Assembly: GCF_004348675.1 (NCBI RefSeq)
Contig: NZ_SMKN01000011.1
Coordinates: forward strand, 17,196-81,195
Source: Micromonospora sp. KC606
GTDB lineage: Bacteria > Actinomycetota > Actinomycetes > Mycobacteriales > Micromonosporaceae
Reading direction: 5' to 3'
Length of the DNA: 64,000 bases
Every line of letters starts with the position of its first letter. Within the stretch, counting starts at the first letter, position 1. The notes beneath the pieces are model-generated. The model worked only from the letters and a program-made list of their open reading frames with translations. It ran no database searches and was not told the origin of the DNA. Below, piece after piece: positions 21,464 to 30,683 of the stretch. The position numbers and the translations under genes were made by a program.

Positions 21464-23992
21464 TCAGGGCACCGCCCGCAGACGCGGCAACTCGCCGCCG
21501 GAGAGCGTCTCCGGGTCCACCTGTGCGCCGAACCACGCCTCCAGCCGCTCGTACGGCAGCGGGCGGCTGAACAGGAAGCCCTGGCCGATCTCACAGCCGA
21601 TATCCTGCAACAACTCCAGCGTCAGTTCGCTCTCCACCCCCTCGGCAACCACGGTCAACCCGAACTGCTGGGAGAGGGTGACCACCGCGTTGACGATCGC
21701 CAGGTCGCCCGGGTCGGTCGCCATGCCCTGCACGAACGAGCGGTCCACCTTCACCTCGTGCACCGGCAGTCGACGCAGGTGGGCCAGGGACGAGTCGCCA
21801 GTGCCGAAATCGTCGACCGAGAGCCGAACACCGAGGTCACGCAGGCGGCGGAGAGTGGGGATCCGGCGGTCTGTGCCGTCCAGCACCCCCGACTCCTTGA
21901 TCTCCAGAGTGAGTCGCTGCGGCGGCACGCCGTACTCGTCGAGCAACCCCCGCACGCGGGCCGGAAAGTGCTGGTCGGTGAGCGTACGGGCGGAGATGTT
22001 CACCGCCACGGCGAGCGCCTGGTCGACGTGGCCCCAGTTTCGGCTGCGGCGCAACCCCTCGCGGAGCACGAACTCGGTCAGCCGACCCAACTGGCCGGTG
22101 TGCTCGGCCACCGGAACGAAGTCGTCCGGGGCGACGGTGCCGTGCGTCGGATGCTCCCACCGGGCCAGGCACTCCACCCCGACCAGACGGCGGTCCCGCA
22201 GGGTCACCTTGGGCTGGAAGTAGACGTCCAACCCTCCCTCGTCGAGCGCACGACGAAGGTCGCCGGCGAGCCCCAGGCGGCGCAGCGACCGGGACTCCAG
22301 CGCCGGGTTGAACAGCTGCACGCTGCCCGGCACCGACTTGGCCGCCGTCGCTGCCAGATCCACCCGCTGCAGCAGCGTCGCTGCGTCGGTGCCGTGCTCC
22401 GGATGGACCGCCACGCCGACGGCCGTGTCGACGTCCAGGGTGAGCGCGTCGAAGACCATCTCGTCCCGGATCTGCTCACGGATCTGCTCGGCGAGGCCCA
22501 GGGCCGCCTCGGCGCTCTCCAGCCGGAGGGTGAGCAGGAACTCGTCCCCGCCGGCCCGGCCGACCAGGGCGCCGGCGGGCGCGAACGCGCGCAACCGGTC
22601 GGCGACCTCGACGAGGATCTTGTCCCCGGCGGCGTGCCCGAGCGACTCGTTGACCCGGCGCAGCCGATCCACGTCAAACAGCAGCAGCGCCACCACCTCG
22701 CCGGGCGCCCTGATCTTGACCGCCTCGGCCAGCGCCGCGGTGATCCGCCGCCGGTTCGGCAGCTTGGTGAGCGCGTCGTGGTAGGCGTCGTGCCGCAACC
22801 GGTCGACCAGGCGGGAGTTCTCCAGCGCGACCGCGGCGTGGGCGGCGACCGTCTCGAAGACGGGGATGTCGGCGGACGTGAAGTGGTTGGTATCGCTGAG
22901 TCGGTTGACCACCTCCAGAGTGCCGATCACCGCCTGCCCCGAACGCAGCGGAACGACGATCAACTCCTTGACGCGATTGTCGCCGACGACCGTCCGCTGG
23001 TCGACCTCGGTGCCGAACCGGCGGCCCGCGGTCGCCGTCTCCCCCGTCTGGCGCACCCGTTCCCGGATCTCCATCGGCGCGGGCGCGAAATCCAACAGCC
23101 CCGGGTCGTCCACCCTGGCGGTGAGCAGCACCTCCGGGTGCCGGCCCTGCGGCGGGAGCCAGAGTGTGGCGAACTCCGCCTGCATCAGGCCGCGGACCCG
23201 GCCGAGCAGGGCGTCGACCAGGGTGCCGTCCTGGCCGCTCTGGGTCATCGCCCGGGTCAGGTCGTACAGGTCGCTCAACGTCCGGTGCTGGCGGAAGAAC
23301 CGCGAGTACGAACGGTAGACCAGGGTCACCGCGACGGCCACCGCCGCGAGCAGCAGGCTCGCCCACGCGTTGCTGTCCAGCACGATCAGGACGACGATCC
23401 CGATGGCGACGTTGACCGCCGGGGCGAGCAGCGTCGGGGCCGCCGTGCGGACCATGTCCCAGCCAGCCTGCCAGCCCTGGATCAGACTGATCACCCCGCT
23501 GACCGCCGCCAGGGCGAAAAGGGTGTAGGTGCCGACCGCCACGAAGAGCGCGCCCCACGTGACCGGCCCCACCCCGTCGATCGGGGGCATGGCGAGCAGA
23601 ACGAGGCTGGCCAAGGAACCCGCCGCCCCCGCCTTGGCGACGTTGAACCAGGTCTTCGCGGCGTTGATCCGCCGACGCAGGTGCCCGATCCCCGCCGCGA
23701 GGGTCACGACGAGGATGACCGACGCCGGCTCTAGGTAGTAGAAGACGAGGACGAGCGGAATCTCGGTGAGGGTGACCGAGAACGCCTGACGCCGTACGAC
23801 GAAGTGCAGGACCTGGGTCCCGGCGGCGACCATCGCGACCAGGAGAAGCGCTCCCGGTAGCACGTCGTCCGGGCCAGGTGGCCGGAAGGCGAGAAGCACG
23901 GCGCAACAGGCGACGGTGATCAGGGCCAGCGGACCCGTGATCAGCCAGGCCGAATCGGTCGGCCTACGCGCCGGGGGTTGACGCCGAGTCAT
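21464..23992 (-). CDS. Membrane GGDEF-EAL protein with GAF-like domain
   Basis: This 842-residue cyclic-di-GMP protein has about seven hydrophobic segments in residues 15-230, a GAF-like sensor (about 255-400), a GGDEF domain with intact GRAGGDEFLL (about 480) and an EAL domain (about 570-820). The diguanylate cyclase signature is intact, so synthesis is possible. In the EAL domain the name motif is ECL (GVECLARWEHP, about 607), but the Asp pair and later residues of the phosphodiesterase site (VDDFGTGDSS, about 730; EGVES, about 783) remain. Whether it degrades c-di-GMP is open. It stands alone, downstream of a small 49-residue gene on the same strand. Confidence 0.92.
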   Translation of the reverse strand: MTRRQPPARRPTDSAWLITGPLALITVACCAVLLAFRPPGPDDVLPGALLLVAMVAAGTQVLHFVVRRQAFSVTLTEIPLVLVFYYLEPASVILVVTLAAGIGHLRRRINAAKTWFNVAKAGAAGSLASLVLLAMPPIDGVGPVTWGALFVAVGTYTLFALAAVSGVISLIQGWQAGWDMVRTAAPTLLAPAVNVAIGIVVLIVLDSNAWASLLLAAVAVAVTLVYRSYSRFFRQHRTLSDLYDLTRAMTQSGQDGTLVDALLGRVRGLMQAEFATLWLPPQGRHPEVLLTARVDDPGLLDFAPAPMEIRERVRQTGETATAGRRFGTEVDQRTVVGDNRVKELIVVPLRSGQAVIGTLEVVNRLSDTNHFTSADIPVFETVAAHAAVALENSRLVDRLRHDAYHDALTKLPNRRRITAALAEAVKIRAPGEVVALLLFDVDRLRRVNESLGHAAGDKILVEVADRLRAFAPAGALVGRAGGDEFLLTLRLESAEAALGLAEQIREQIRDEMVFDALTLDVDTAVGVAVHPEHGTDAATLLQRVDLAATAAKSVPGSVQLFNPALESRSLRRLGLAGDLRRALDEGGLDVYFQPKVTLRDRRLVGVECLARWEHPTHGTVAPDDFVPVAEHTGQLGRLTEFVLREGLRRSRNWGHVDQALAVAVNISARTLTDQHFPARVRGLLDEYGVPPQRLTLEIKESGVLDGTDRRIPTLRRLRDLGVRLSVDDFGTGDSSLAHLRRLPVHEVKVDRSFVQGMATDPGDLAIVNAVVTLSQQFGLTVVAEGVESELTLELLQDIGCEIGQGFLFSRPLPYERLEAWFGAQVDPETLSGGELPRLRAVP

Positions 23993-24059
23993 CCCGCTCC
24001 TTCGCAGGCTCGCCCGGGCCGCCCACGCAGGAGTCGGGCGGAGCTTCAGGGACGAACGG

Positions 24060-24209
24060 TCACCTGACGACGGCCTGCGTCACGGCGGCCGACCAGTCGT
24101 AGTCCAGCATCGGCTCGCCGCCGAGGGGATTGATCCCGACAACGAGAGCGGCCAGGGTGAGCGTCGCGAGGGTCATGCCGAGCAGACGGCCGGGCCTACG
24201 ACCAGACAT
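24060..24209 (-). CDS. Small hypothetical membrane-anchored protein, 49 aa
   Basis: The start chosen is ATG 24207-24209, because AGGAG lies 7 nt upstream and the product then begins MSGRRPGRLLGMTLATLTLA. This gives a short basic head, one hydrophobic helix (about residues 11-26) and a polar tail ending DWSAAVTQAVVR. It could be an uncleaved anchor or a secreted peptide. The stop is 67 bp before the GGDEF-EAL gene, suggesting co-transcription. No family is recognised. Confidence 0.55.
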   Translation of the reverse strand: MSGRRPGRLLGMTLATLTLAALVVGINPLGGEPMLDYDWSAAVTQAVVR

Positions 24210-24745
24210 CAGTGCGCTCCTGTCGGCAGGGGGAGGACGATGGAGATTCCACGATGGTGCCACAGGCACGTCGGGCGTGAGAAGTCGTGACAGGCGAGGT
24301 CGGACCGCCCGCGTGGTGAGAGCGGGCCGTCCGGTTGCCGACAATGGGCCATGTGGCCAGGTCATCCCGGCACGGTCAGCCCTCCGGACCCGCAGAAACG
24401 ACCAAGGTCACAAACCGGTGGTACCGAGCATAGCGACACGACTCGCCTCGCGGAAGGACGAGTGTGCGCAGCGCCACCTGATCACCACCCGCCGACACAT
24501 CGACCACCATACCTCCTCCCGCCACCCCGGGTCAGGCCGGCAGACCAGCTACCCCGACCCCGGTCCAGCCCTCCTCCGGCGGCGGGCTCAGTCCGCCGCC
24601 GGCATCAGCCGCCCGCCCCCGGACCGCGAAACGGCATCCCCGCGATGGTTCGCCATCGACACGCCGCCCCGAGACCACACGGACCCACAGCCGGAAAGAT
24701 CAGTCCTTGTCGTACGCCGAGGATGCGAGCACCGACCCCTGACCG
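24210..24745. other. 536 bp without a recognised gene
   Basis: No convincing open frame, tRNA or strong repeat is visible between the 49-residue gene and the acetyltransferase. The base composition is slightly less extreme than the flanks. It could be decayed DNA at the edge of an acquired segment, but no remnant could be named. Confidence 0.4.
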
Positions 24746-25567
24746 TCAGGCAAGGGCTTCCTTGCCCGCGCTGCCCTCTAGGCGGCGGTGGGCGGCCATC
24801 CAGGCAGTGGCGAAGTCGACCAGCACAGGCTGGGACATCAGGCAGGCTCTCGCACCGCCCACTTGACTGGTTACTGCGGCTCCGGTGGCCTCGAAAGCGG
24901 CGCCCAGCCGGTCGAAGTCGCTCTCATCAGCGACCACGTCAACCCACGTGGTCCACCCGCTCGTACCGTCTGACTGTTGGACTGACGAGCCTGTGGCTGC
25001 CCGGAGTGGCGACACCTGCCGCCACTCCGCCAGGTGTAGTGATGTGTTGGCGCTGTGACCACATCCGAGCAGGAGCACCTTGCCGTTGAGCCGGTACACC
25101 GCGCCGAGCGGTGAGCTCTCGCCCAAAGCGTCGTCGAGTTGGTGCCCGCCCACGATGTCCGCGGCGTTCATACCGAGCGCGGCAAAGGAAACCTGGGGAT
25201 GATCGCTGCGTTGAGCGCCCGGCCACGTGCGTACCGTCTCGGCGATGACCCCCATCCACCGGCTCGGCGTACACGCTCTGTCGAAGCCGGGAGTCTGCTC
25301 GCGGATCACCGGCCACCACGCCTCTGGGACAGGCGGATGTCGCCACCCGGCCGGGTCTGTGTTGTCGGGCGTGTGAGTCGGCACGACGAGGGTGCCTTCG
25401 GGGCCGAGCACATCCAGCAACGCCTGTACGACTGCCTGGGTGCCTCCGACAACGAAGCCGAGACTCCGGTTCGAGGAATGCAGCAACAGGACGTCGCCCG
25501 AAGCAACGCCGATTGTGCGCAGGTCGGACGCCAGAGACTGAACGGTGTGGGGTGTCGGCTGGTCCAT
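24746..25567 (-). CDS. Aminoglycoside N(3)-acetyltransferase family (AAC(3)-like)
   Basis: This 273-residue protein has the hallmarks of the AAC(3) fold: LLHSSNRSLGFVVGGTQAVV near the start, GPEGTLVVPTHT, the FDRACTPSRWMGVIAETVR block and LDDALGESSPLGAVYRLNGK with the following LLLGCGHSANTSLH. Family members transfer acetyl from acetyl-CoA to the 3-amino group of 2-deoxystreptamine antibiotics, though some relatives have other substrates (e.g. antibiotic-biosynthetic or FrbF-type enzymes). The start is ATG 25565-25567 by homology. It stands alone, with lower-than-neighbour GC3 and near tRNA-Tyr, which hints at acquisition. Confidence 0.85.
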   Translation of the reverse strand: MDQPTPHTVQSLASDLRTIGVASGDVLLLHSSNRSLGFVVGGTQAVVQALLDVLGPEGTLVVPTHTPDNTDPAGWRHPPVPEAWWPVIREQTPGFDRACTPSRWMGVIAETVRTWPGAQRSDHPQVSFAALGMNAADIVGGHQLDDALGESSPLGAVYRLNGKVLLLGCGHSANTSLHLAEWRQVSPLRAATGSSVQQSDGTSGWTTWVDVVADESDFDRLGAAFEATGAAVTSQVGGARACLMSQPVLVDFATAWMAAHRRLEGSAGKEALA

Positions 25568-25757
25568 TCGGCGCAGCGTAAGCGAACCCTGGAGCCCTGA
25601 CCACGCGTTTTGACCTGGCTGCGCCGAGTTCAAGGTGCCGGGCGATCGCAAGCACCAGCTGATCAGGCTCGCCTACGCCGCCAGCCCTCCCGCCAGCCTG
25701 ATACGACCGGTAGGTCGACCAGGAGCAAGGGGGCCAACAACGGCAGGGGACGACAAA

Positions 25758-25792
25758 GGCCCCCGACCAGCGCTTCCGCAGATCAGGGGGCC
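25758..25792 (-). terminator. Terminator of tRNA-Tyr
   Basis: On the minus strand a GGCCCCC / GGGGGCC stem (plus weaker inner pairs) is followed by TTTGTC. It lies 16 nt after the 3' end of tRNA-Tyr. This is one of the few hairpins here with a T-rich tail. Confidence 0.7.
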
Positions 25793-25807
25793 CTCACCAT
25801 TGCCTGG

Positions 25808-25888
25808 TGGCGGGTAGAGGATTCGAACCTCTGTAGCTTTCGCGACGGATTTACAGTCCGCTCCCATTGGCCGCTCGGGCAACCCGCC
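25808..25888 (-). tRNA. tRNA-Tyr(GTA)
   Basis: This is an 81-nt class II tRNA with a long variable arm. The acceptor GGCGGGT pairs with ACCCGCC. The anticodon stem-loop CGGACTGTAAATCCG gives GTA, and the T-arm contains GGTTCGAATCC. The discriminator is A. It is followed by an intrinsic terminator. Confidence 0.97.
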
Positions 25889-26034
25889 AGGGCGTGCCAC
25901 CGCGCTCGCGCGGCAGCGGAGACAAGAATAGCGGCTGCCCCCGGAGCCGTCGCAACCGGGTACCGTCAGAGGGTCGTACCGCTGGTCAGCGGGAGACAAA
26001 CGAGCACAGACCGCCGGACAGCAGGAGCATGAAC

Positions 26035-26529
26035 ATGGCAGCGAACCCGTCGTTCGACATCGTGAGCAAGGTCGACCGTCAGGAGGTCGACAACGCCCTC
26101 CGCCAGGCGGAGAAGGAGCTCGCGACGCGGTTCGACTTCCGGGGCACCGGCGCCGAGATCTCCTGGTCGGGCGAGGAGGCGATCAGCCTCCAGGCGGAGA
26201 CCGAGGAGCGGGTCCGAGCCGCCCTGGAGGTCTTCAAGGAGAAGCTGGTGAAGCGGAACATCTCGCTGAAGTCGCTGGACGCTGGCGATCCCCGCTCTTC
26301 TGGGAAGATCTTCAAGATCGACGCCAAGGTGATCCAGGGCATCGACTCCGACAAGGCCAAGGCGATCAGCAAGAAGATCCGCGACGAAGGCCCCAAGGGC
26401 GTACAGGCCCAGATCCAGGGCGACCAGCTGCGGGTCACCGGCAAGAAGAAGGACGACCTCCAGGCCGTCATCGCCCTGCTCAAGGGTGAGGACTTCGGCG
26501 TCGCCCTCCAGTTCACCAACTACAGGTAA
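26035..26529 (+). CDS. yajQ: YajQ family protein (DUF520/UPF0234)
   Basis: This 164-residue protein begins [20 protein letters not shown] and carries the family pattern [16 protein letters not shown] and [23 protein letters not shown]. YajQ proteins are two-domain nucleotide-binding proteins; some bind cyclic-di-GMP and act as effectors. AGGAG lies 7 nt before ATG 26035 and only 1 nt before ATG 26029, so the former is chosen. A GGDEF-EAL protein lies 2 kb away, but any link is speculation. A hairpin terminator follows. Confidence 0.93.
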   Translation: MAANPSFDIVSKVDRQEVDNALRQAEKELATRFDFRGTGAEISWSGEEAISLQAETEERVRAALEVFKEKLVKRNISLKSLDAGDPRSSGKIFKIDAKVIQGIDSDKAKAISKKIRDEGPKGVQAQIQGDQLRVTGKKKDDLQAVIALLKGEDFGVALQFTNYR

Positions 26530-26575
26530 GAAGGCTGAGCCGGCCTGGTTTTATCCTCGGCCGGAGCCGGCATGA

Positions 26576-26608
26576 CGATGGCCCCGGCGCCGAACGCCGG
26601 GGCCATCG
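26576..26608. terminator. Bidirectional terminator between yajQ and the lipoprotein gene
   Basis: A perfect 14-bp stem (26576-26589 with 26595-26608) with a 5-nt loop sits between two convergent genes and could serve both strands. Confidence 0.8.
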
Positions 26609-26644
26609 AGCGGGCCCCCATCTCACCGCGATGGGTGCTGGTCA

Positions 26645-27145
26645 TCAGCTTTCGGACTCTGGGAACAGGTACAGGTCGAACCACAGTCCCTGACCGTCGA
26701 CCTCCAGCTGCTGACTGCTGCCCGAGAGGCTGGGCGGGCCGGCGTAAGTGCCGGTAAGCGTATAGAGGCCCGGGTCAACGGCGAACCGAAAGCTGCCATC
26801 AGGGCCAGTGACAACCTCGATCCCGACCGGCTCCAGCCGGATCGTCGCCCCTACCACCGGCAACCAGGTGGTCATGTCGAGCGCTTGGCCCCTGAGGCTC
26901 CACATGACGGAGACCGTGAAGAATCCTTGCGTCATGGGACTGTGCCGGCCCCGACGGTCGACCGCCACCGCGTACACCGGACGCTCACCGCTCACGGTGC
27001 CGACGTCGATCGTCACATTGGCCGCACCATCACGCCCCGCCGGGACCACGCTGCCCAGGTTGGTACCGCCAACGCTGGGCCCACAGCCGGCGATGGCGAA
27101 GAGCAGGAGGGCCGCAGGCAGGCGCGCGGTTCGGTCCCGGATCAT
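26645..27145 (-). CDS. Putative lipoprotein with carboxypeptidase-regulatory-like domain
   Basis: The product is 166 residues from ATG 27143-27145. The N-terminus MIRDRTARLPAALLLFAIAGC is a signal peptide with a lipobox ending IAGC, so the mature protein should be lipidated at about Cys21 and surface-exposed. The second half contains GATIRLEPVGIEVVTGPDGS and then FRFAVDPGLYTLTGTY, the pattern of carboxypeptidase-regulatory or CNA-B-like beta-sandwich modules. No enzymatic motif is visible. Upstream in-frame codons to 27304 lack signal-peptide character. It is convergent with yajQ. Function unknown. Confidence 0.75.
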   Translation of the reverse strand: MIRDRTARLPAALLLFAIAGCGPSVGGTNLGSVVPAGRDGAANVTIDVGTVSGERPVYAVAVDRRGRHSPMTQGFFTVSVMWSLRGQALDMTTWLPVVGATIRLEPVGIEVVTGPDGSFRFAVDPGLYTLTGTYAGPPSLSGSSQQLEVDGQGLWFDLYLFPESES

Positions 27146-27333
27146 GAGGGGCAGCGTAGTGGTTGAAGGCGTGCTCCCAAGCTTGATCGCTTCGTCCCGA
27201 AGGAACAGTCTCGTGGCGACAAGCTGCACCCGCAGCTCGTCCGAGCTGGTTGGATGATCCGCCGCCGTCCATGCACGCCCGTGCCGGCTTGCGCTGGTCG
27301 TCACTCAGCGAGTCGCCCAGCCGCTGCCAACGA

Positions 27334-27714
27334 CTACCGCGCCCGCCTGGCAGGTCTGCAAGTGAGGCAATTTGGGTCGTTGTCCTCCGGCCCGTTCGGC
27401 CACAAACAGACAACGTCCGCGCCGGTCTCCTGCGCAAGCCGTGCCGCTAGGACCGGTCCCATTTCACGCCAGCTCTCACGCTCTTGAACGGTCGCGTCCT
27501 CGCCGCCCCCGTACTCGCTGTGCCGTTCCCACCATTCGCGCCAAGCCCACAAGTTGTGAGCCAGCTCCCCGGAAATCCCAAGTCGCTGCGGCGAGGACAT
27601 ACCAGCCGGCTCCCAAACCGGAAAGGCAGAATGCTCAGGGAACACATCCAAGCGGTAGCCGCCTGGCGGTAGCCCCTTGGAACACCACCGTGCGTGCCGT
27701 CGGAACTCCTCCAT
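27334..27714 (-). CDS. Hypothetical protein, 126 aa
   Basis: The start chosen is ATG 27712-27714 (MEEFRRHARWCSKGLPPGGY), preceded by a GGGGGG run; the open frame extends upstream to 27846. The protein is rich in Trp, including LWAWREWWERHSEYGG (about residues 70-85), and ends with a DNDPNCLTC segment. No fold or family could be named with confidence. I recall similar short proteins beginning with a HARWxSKGLPPGGYRLDVFP phrase in other actinobacteria, but that is memory, not a search. Confidence 0.6.
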   Translation of the reverse strand: MEEFRRHARWCSKGLPPGGYRLDVFPEHSAFPVWEPAGMSSPQRLGISGELAHNLWAWREWWERHSEYGGGEDATVQERESWREMGPVLAARLAQETGADVVCLWPNGPEDNDPNCLTCRPARRAR

Positions 27715-28081
27715 GTCCACCCCCCTGTCAGAACACGGACCGTGTGACCCGCACCGGCGCCTCGACCGCGTTGCCAGACGATTCGCCATCCTGTACGCCA
27801 CCGGCCCGCCCTCCAGCAAGAGCGGGCCGCCGCCTCGGCTCGACACGTCAAACGGACCTTGGCCCAGCTTCGGTCGTTGGCGGGCGGCGCAGCGGATTGT
27901 CGCGTGCAGCTCGATGTGCGGATCTTCGACGACTCGGACGTCACGTTCGGTCAGCTCAGCGGTGCGGTCGACGTCGACGACGCTGCTACGTGGGTCGGGC
28001 TGTCGCCTCGCTGCTGGGCGGTGTCGCTGCCGCCTGCCGGCCGGCGCGGCGCTGGCCGGCAGGCGCGCCGGCGGTGCCCGC
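27715..28081. other. 367 bp without a recognised gene
   Basis: The reading frames across this gap are shadows without family resemblance. GC-rich inverted stretches occur at 28040-28080, directly before the stop of the 31-codon gene, but no clean stem was confirmed. Confidence 0.35.
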
Positions 28082-28177
28082 TCAGCGCGAGAAGATCAGC
28101 AGCAGCACCACGGTCAGGATGGCGCTGACCAGGATCGAACCGAGGCAGCCGATCCGGTTCGAGAAGAAGAGAAACAT
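28082..28177 (-). CDS. 31-residue single-helix membrane protein
   Basis: From ATG 28175-28177 to TGA 28082-28084 the frame encodes MFLFFSNRIGCLGSILVSAI and then a run of Leu/Val/Ile ending IFSR. This is one transmembrane helix after a short FSNRIGCLGS head. Very short actinobacterial proteins with an FFSNRxGCLGSxxVS start are familiar to me, which supports it as a real gene despite its size. The Shine-Dalgarno sequence is weak (GGCAGG). The stop is close to nothing else, and the MFS gene ends 51 bp upstream of its start. Confidence 0.55.
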   Translation of the reverse strand: MFLFFSNRIGCLGSILVSAILTVVLLLIFSR

Positions 28178-28228
28178 GCCTGCCGGGGTACCCGTCACCC
28201 CGGCCCGCACACCCTGTCGGCCTGTCTG

Positions 28229-29491
28229 TCAGGCGGGTACCGGCTGCTCGACGCGTACCGCGGTGGCTTCTGCGCGAGCGATCGGCCCGGCTGGCAGCGC
28301 GGCGACCCCGGCCCCGACGGCGACCGCCGCCCCGGCGAACAGGAAGGCCCAGGTAACTCCGCCGCCGTGGTCGATGATCAGACCCGCGACCGCCGCGCCC
28401 ACGGCGCTCGCCGCGACCGACATCGTGACGACCCAGGTGTACGCCTCGTTCAGCATGCTCGCCGGGGCGATTCGCCCGACCAGGGTGTTCTCCAGGGTGA
28501 GCGCGGGCGCGATGGTGGCCCCGCCGACCACCAGGGCGATGCCGAGCGCCAGCGGGGTGGGCATGACCGCGAAGACCGCGAAGCTGCTGGCGACCGCGCC
28601 GAGCAGCCACGCGAACTGCCGGGTCATGGCGGCTGACGGCTTGCGCAGGCCGAACCAGAAGCCGCCGAGGGCGCTGCCCACGCCCCAGACGGCCAGCAGC
28701 AGGCCGGCGAGGCTCTCCGGGTCGCCGCCGATGGACCGGTCATCCGCGAAGGCCGGCACGGTCACGCCGGCCGCCCCGAACGCGATGCCGAGGCTCGCGA
28801 CGCAGACCAGCAGGGCGGGGAAACCGCCCGCCCGCAGCGGGCCGAGTCCTCGGGCATGGTGCTCGCGCGCGTGTGGCCGCCAGCCGCGCATGACCCGTCC
28901 GAGCGCCACCGCCGTGGTGCCGACCAGGGTTACCACGGCGGCGCCGACGAGCGCGGCCGCGGCGCTGGCGACGAGCACGAAAACGGCCACCAGCAGCGGG
29001 CCGAGCACGAAAACGATCTCGAAGAGCGTGGTCTCGGCGGCGAGAGCCGTGTTGCGCAGGTGGTACCGACCGGAGGCGGGGCCGGTGAGGTCGTTCCAGG
29101 CGCCTCGAAGTGCCGCGGTCAACGGCGGATAGGTGGCGCCGGCCAGGCCGGCGGCGAGGTAGATCAGCCCGAGGTCACCGATGTCGCTGCGGCTGGCCCA
29201 CAGCAGGCCGAACAGGGCGAGCGGGTGGGCCACGGCGGTGGCCAGCAGGACCGGGGTCGGGCCGAGCCGGTCGGAGATCCGCCCGGCGACCGGGCTGAGC
29301 GCGGCGCCGGAGAGTGCGTAGGTGCCGCCGGCGACGGCGGCCAGCGAGTATCGCCCCGTCACCTGCTCCACCACCAGCAGTAGCGCCAGCGGCGTCATGC
29401 CGATCCCGAGCCGCCCGAGGATGCCGAGGAGCAACAGCACCGGTGCGCCGGGAATCCGCCAGACGCCCAGATACTGGCGCAGTGCGACCAC
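28229..29491 (-). CDS. MFS transporter
   Basis: This 420-residue protein has about twelve hydrophobic segments and the layout of major facilitator exporters. The loop between helices 2 and 3 reads [15 protein letters not shown], the usual Gly-x-x-x-Asp-Arg-x-Gly motif of drug or sugar exporters. The central cytoplasmic loop (about residues 185-215) is Arg/His-rich. The substrate cannot be told from sequence. A GTG or ATG start at 29491 gives [20 protein letters not shown]. It is a single gene, with the htpX gene on the same strand 156 bp upstream. Confidence 0.88.
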   Translation of the reverse strand: MVALRQYLGVWRIPGAPVLLLLGILGRLGIGMTPLALLLVVEQVTGRYSLAAVAGGTYALSGAALSPVAGRISDRLGPTPVLLATAVAHPLALFGLLWASRSDIGDLGLIYLAAGLAGATYPPLTAALRGAWNDLTGPASGRYHLRNTALAAETTLFEIVFVLGPLLVAVFVLVASAAAALVGAAVVTLVGTTAVALGRVMRGWRPHAREHHARGLGPLRAGGFPALLVCVASLGIAFGAAGVTVPAFADDRSIGGDPESLAGLLLAVWGVGSALGGFWFGLRKPSAAMTRQFAWLLGAVASSFAVFAVMPTPLALGIALVVGGATIAPALTLENTLVGRIAPASMLNEAYTWVVTMSVAASAVGAAVAGLIIDHGGGVTWAFLFAGAAVAVGAGVAALPAGPIARAEATAVRVEQPVPA

Positions 29492-29647
29492 GGTCGGCCT
29501 CCGGAGGTGTAATGGGTGAGAGCTTTCCCGACCCTAACGGCGGGCACCCCTGGCGGAAAGCGGTTATGGCCGGCGTGAGCATCCCCGCGACACTGGTCCG
29601 CCCGGAACCGGCGGACCGGTCCCGGGCGGGTTCGGGTCGTGCGGACG

Positions 29648-30532
29648 TCAGCGCTGGAACCGCACCGGTCCACCAGTGGCGGCCATCTGCTCCAGCCGGG
29701 CCACCCGCTCCTCCATCCGTGGGTGGGTGGAGAAGAGCGCCGCGATGCCGCCACCCCGCTTGAACGGGTTGTCGATCATCAGGTGGGCGGTGCTGGTCAG
29801 CTGGCCCTGCGCCGGCAACGGACGGGCCTGCGTACCCATGTGGATCTTCTTCAGGGCACTTGCCAGGGCCAGCGGGTCGCGGGTGAGCTGGGCGCCGGAG
29901 GCGTCGGCCTGGAACTCCCGGCTCCGGCTGATCGCCAACTGGATCACGGTTGCCGCGATCGGCCCGAGGATCAGCGTGAGCAGCAGCACCGCCGGGTTCG
30001 GGGCGTCCTCGTCGTCGCCGCCCCCCAACGGGATGAACCAGGCGATGTTGGCGAGCATGGTGATGATGCCGGCCAGACCGGCGGCCACACTGGAGATCAG
30101 GATGTCCCGGTTGTAGACGTGCGACAGTTCATGGCCGATCACGCCACGCAACTCGCGGTAGTCCAGGATCTCGGTGATCCCCTGGGTCACGCAGACCGCC
30201 GCGTTCTGCGGGTTGCGCCCGGTGGCGAACGCGTTGGGTTGCGAGGTCGGGCTGACGTACAGCCGGGGCATCGGCTGCCGCGCCTCGGTGGCCAACTCCC
30301 GGACCATCCGGTACAGCTCGGGGAATTCCGCCTCGCTGACCGGTTGCGCCCGCATCGACCGCAGCGCGAGCTTGTCGGAGTAGAAGTAGGTGACGCCGTT
30401 CATCAGCAGCGAGGCGACGACGGCGACGACCAGGCCACCACTGCCGCCGAACCAGTAGCCCACCGCCAGGATCAGCGAGGTGAGCAGGCCGAGCAGCGCG
30501 GCGGTCTTGAAACGGTTGTGGTGCACGGTCAC
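29648..30532 (-). CDS. htpX: Zinc metalloprotease HtpX
   Basis: HtpX (294 residues) is a membrane M48 protease of protein quality control. Two N-terminal helices (about residues 12-48) precede the catalytic [10 protein letters not shown] (His133-Glu-Leu-Ser-His137 region), and the third zinc ligand is the Glu in [10 protein letters not shown] (about 205). A further hydrophobic segment ([19 protein letters not shown]) lies between. All catalytic residues are present. The length is typical. It is divergent from nothing; nuoN follows upstream on the same strand with a 151-bp gap. Confidence 0.95.
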   Translation of the reverse strand: MTVHHNRFKTAALLGLLTSLILAVGYWFGGSGGLVVAVVASLLMNGVTYFYSDKLALRSMRAQPVSEAEFPELYRMVRELATEARQPMPRLYVSPTSQPNAFATGRNPQNAAVCVTQGITEILDYRELRGVIGHELSHVYNRDILISSVAAGLAGIITMLANIAWFIPLGGGDDEDAPNPAVLLLTLILGPIAATVIQLAISRSREFQADASGAQLTRDPLALASALKKIHMGTQARPLPAQGQLTSTAHLMIDNPFKRGGGIAALFSTHPRMEERVARLEQMAATGGPVRFQR

Positions 30533-30683
30533 TCCTTCGGTGCGCGGGCCGCGCGGGACCCGCCGACCCGTACAACATCACCGGTACCCCGCAACCGTCC
30601 CGTTCATGACTGGGAATTGCCTGGAGCAGGCTGTGCGCCCGCTGAACGCCCCCGGCGCAGGGCGGCAACCCGCGCCGGCACGG

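Noticed and set aside
24210..25888. Integrated island at tRNA-Tyr
   Set aside because: No copy of the tRNA 3' end, no integrase and no mobility gene were seen near the acetyltransferase.
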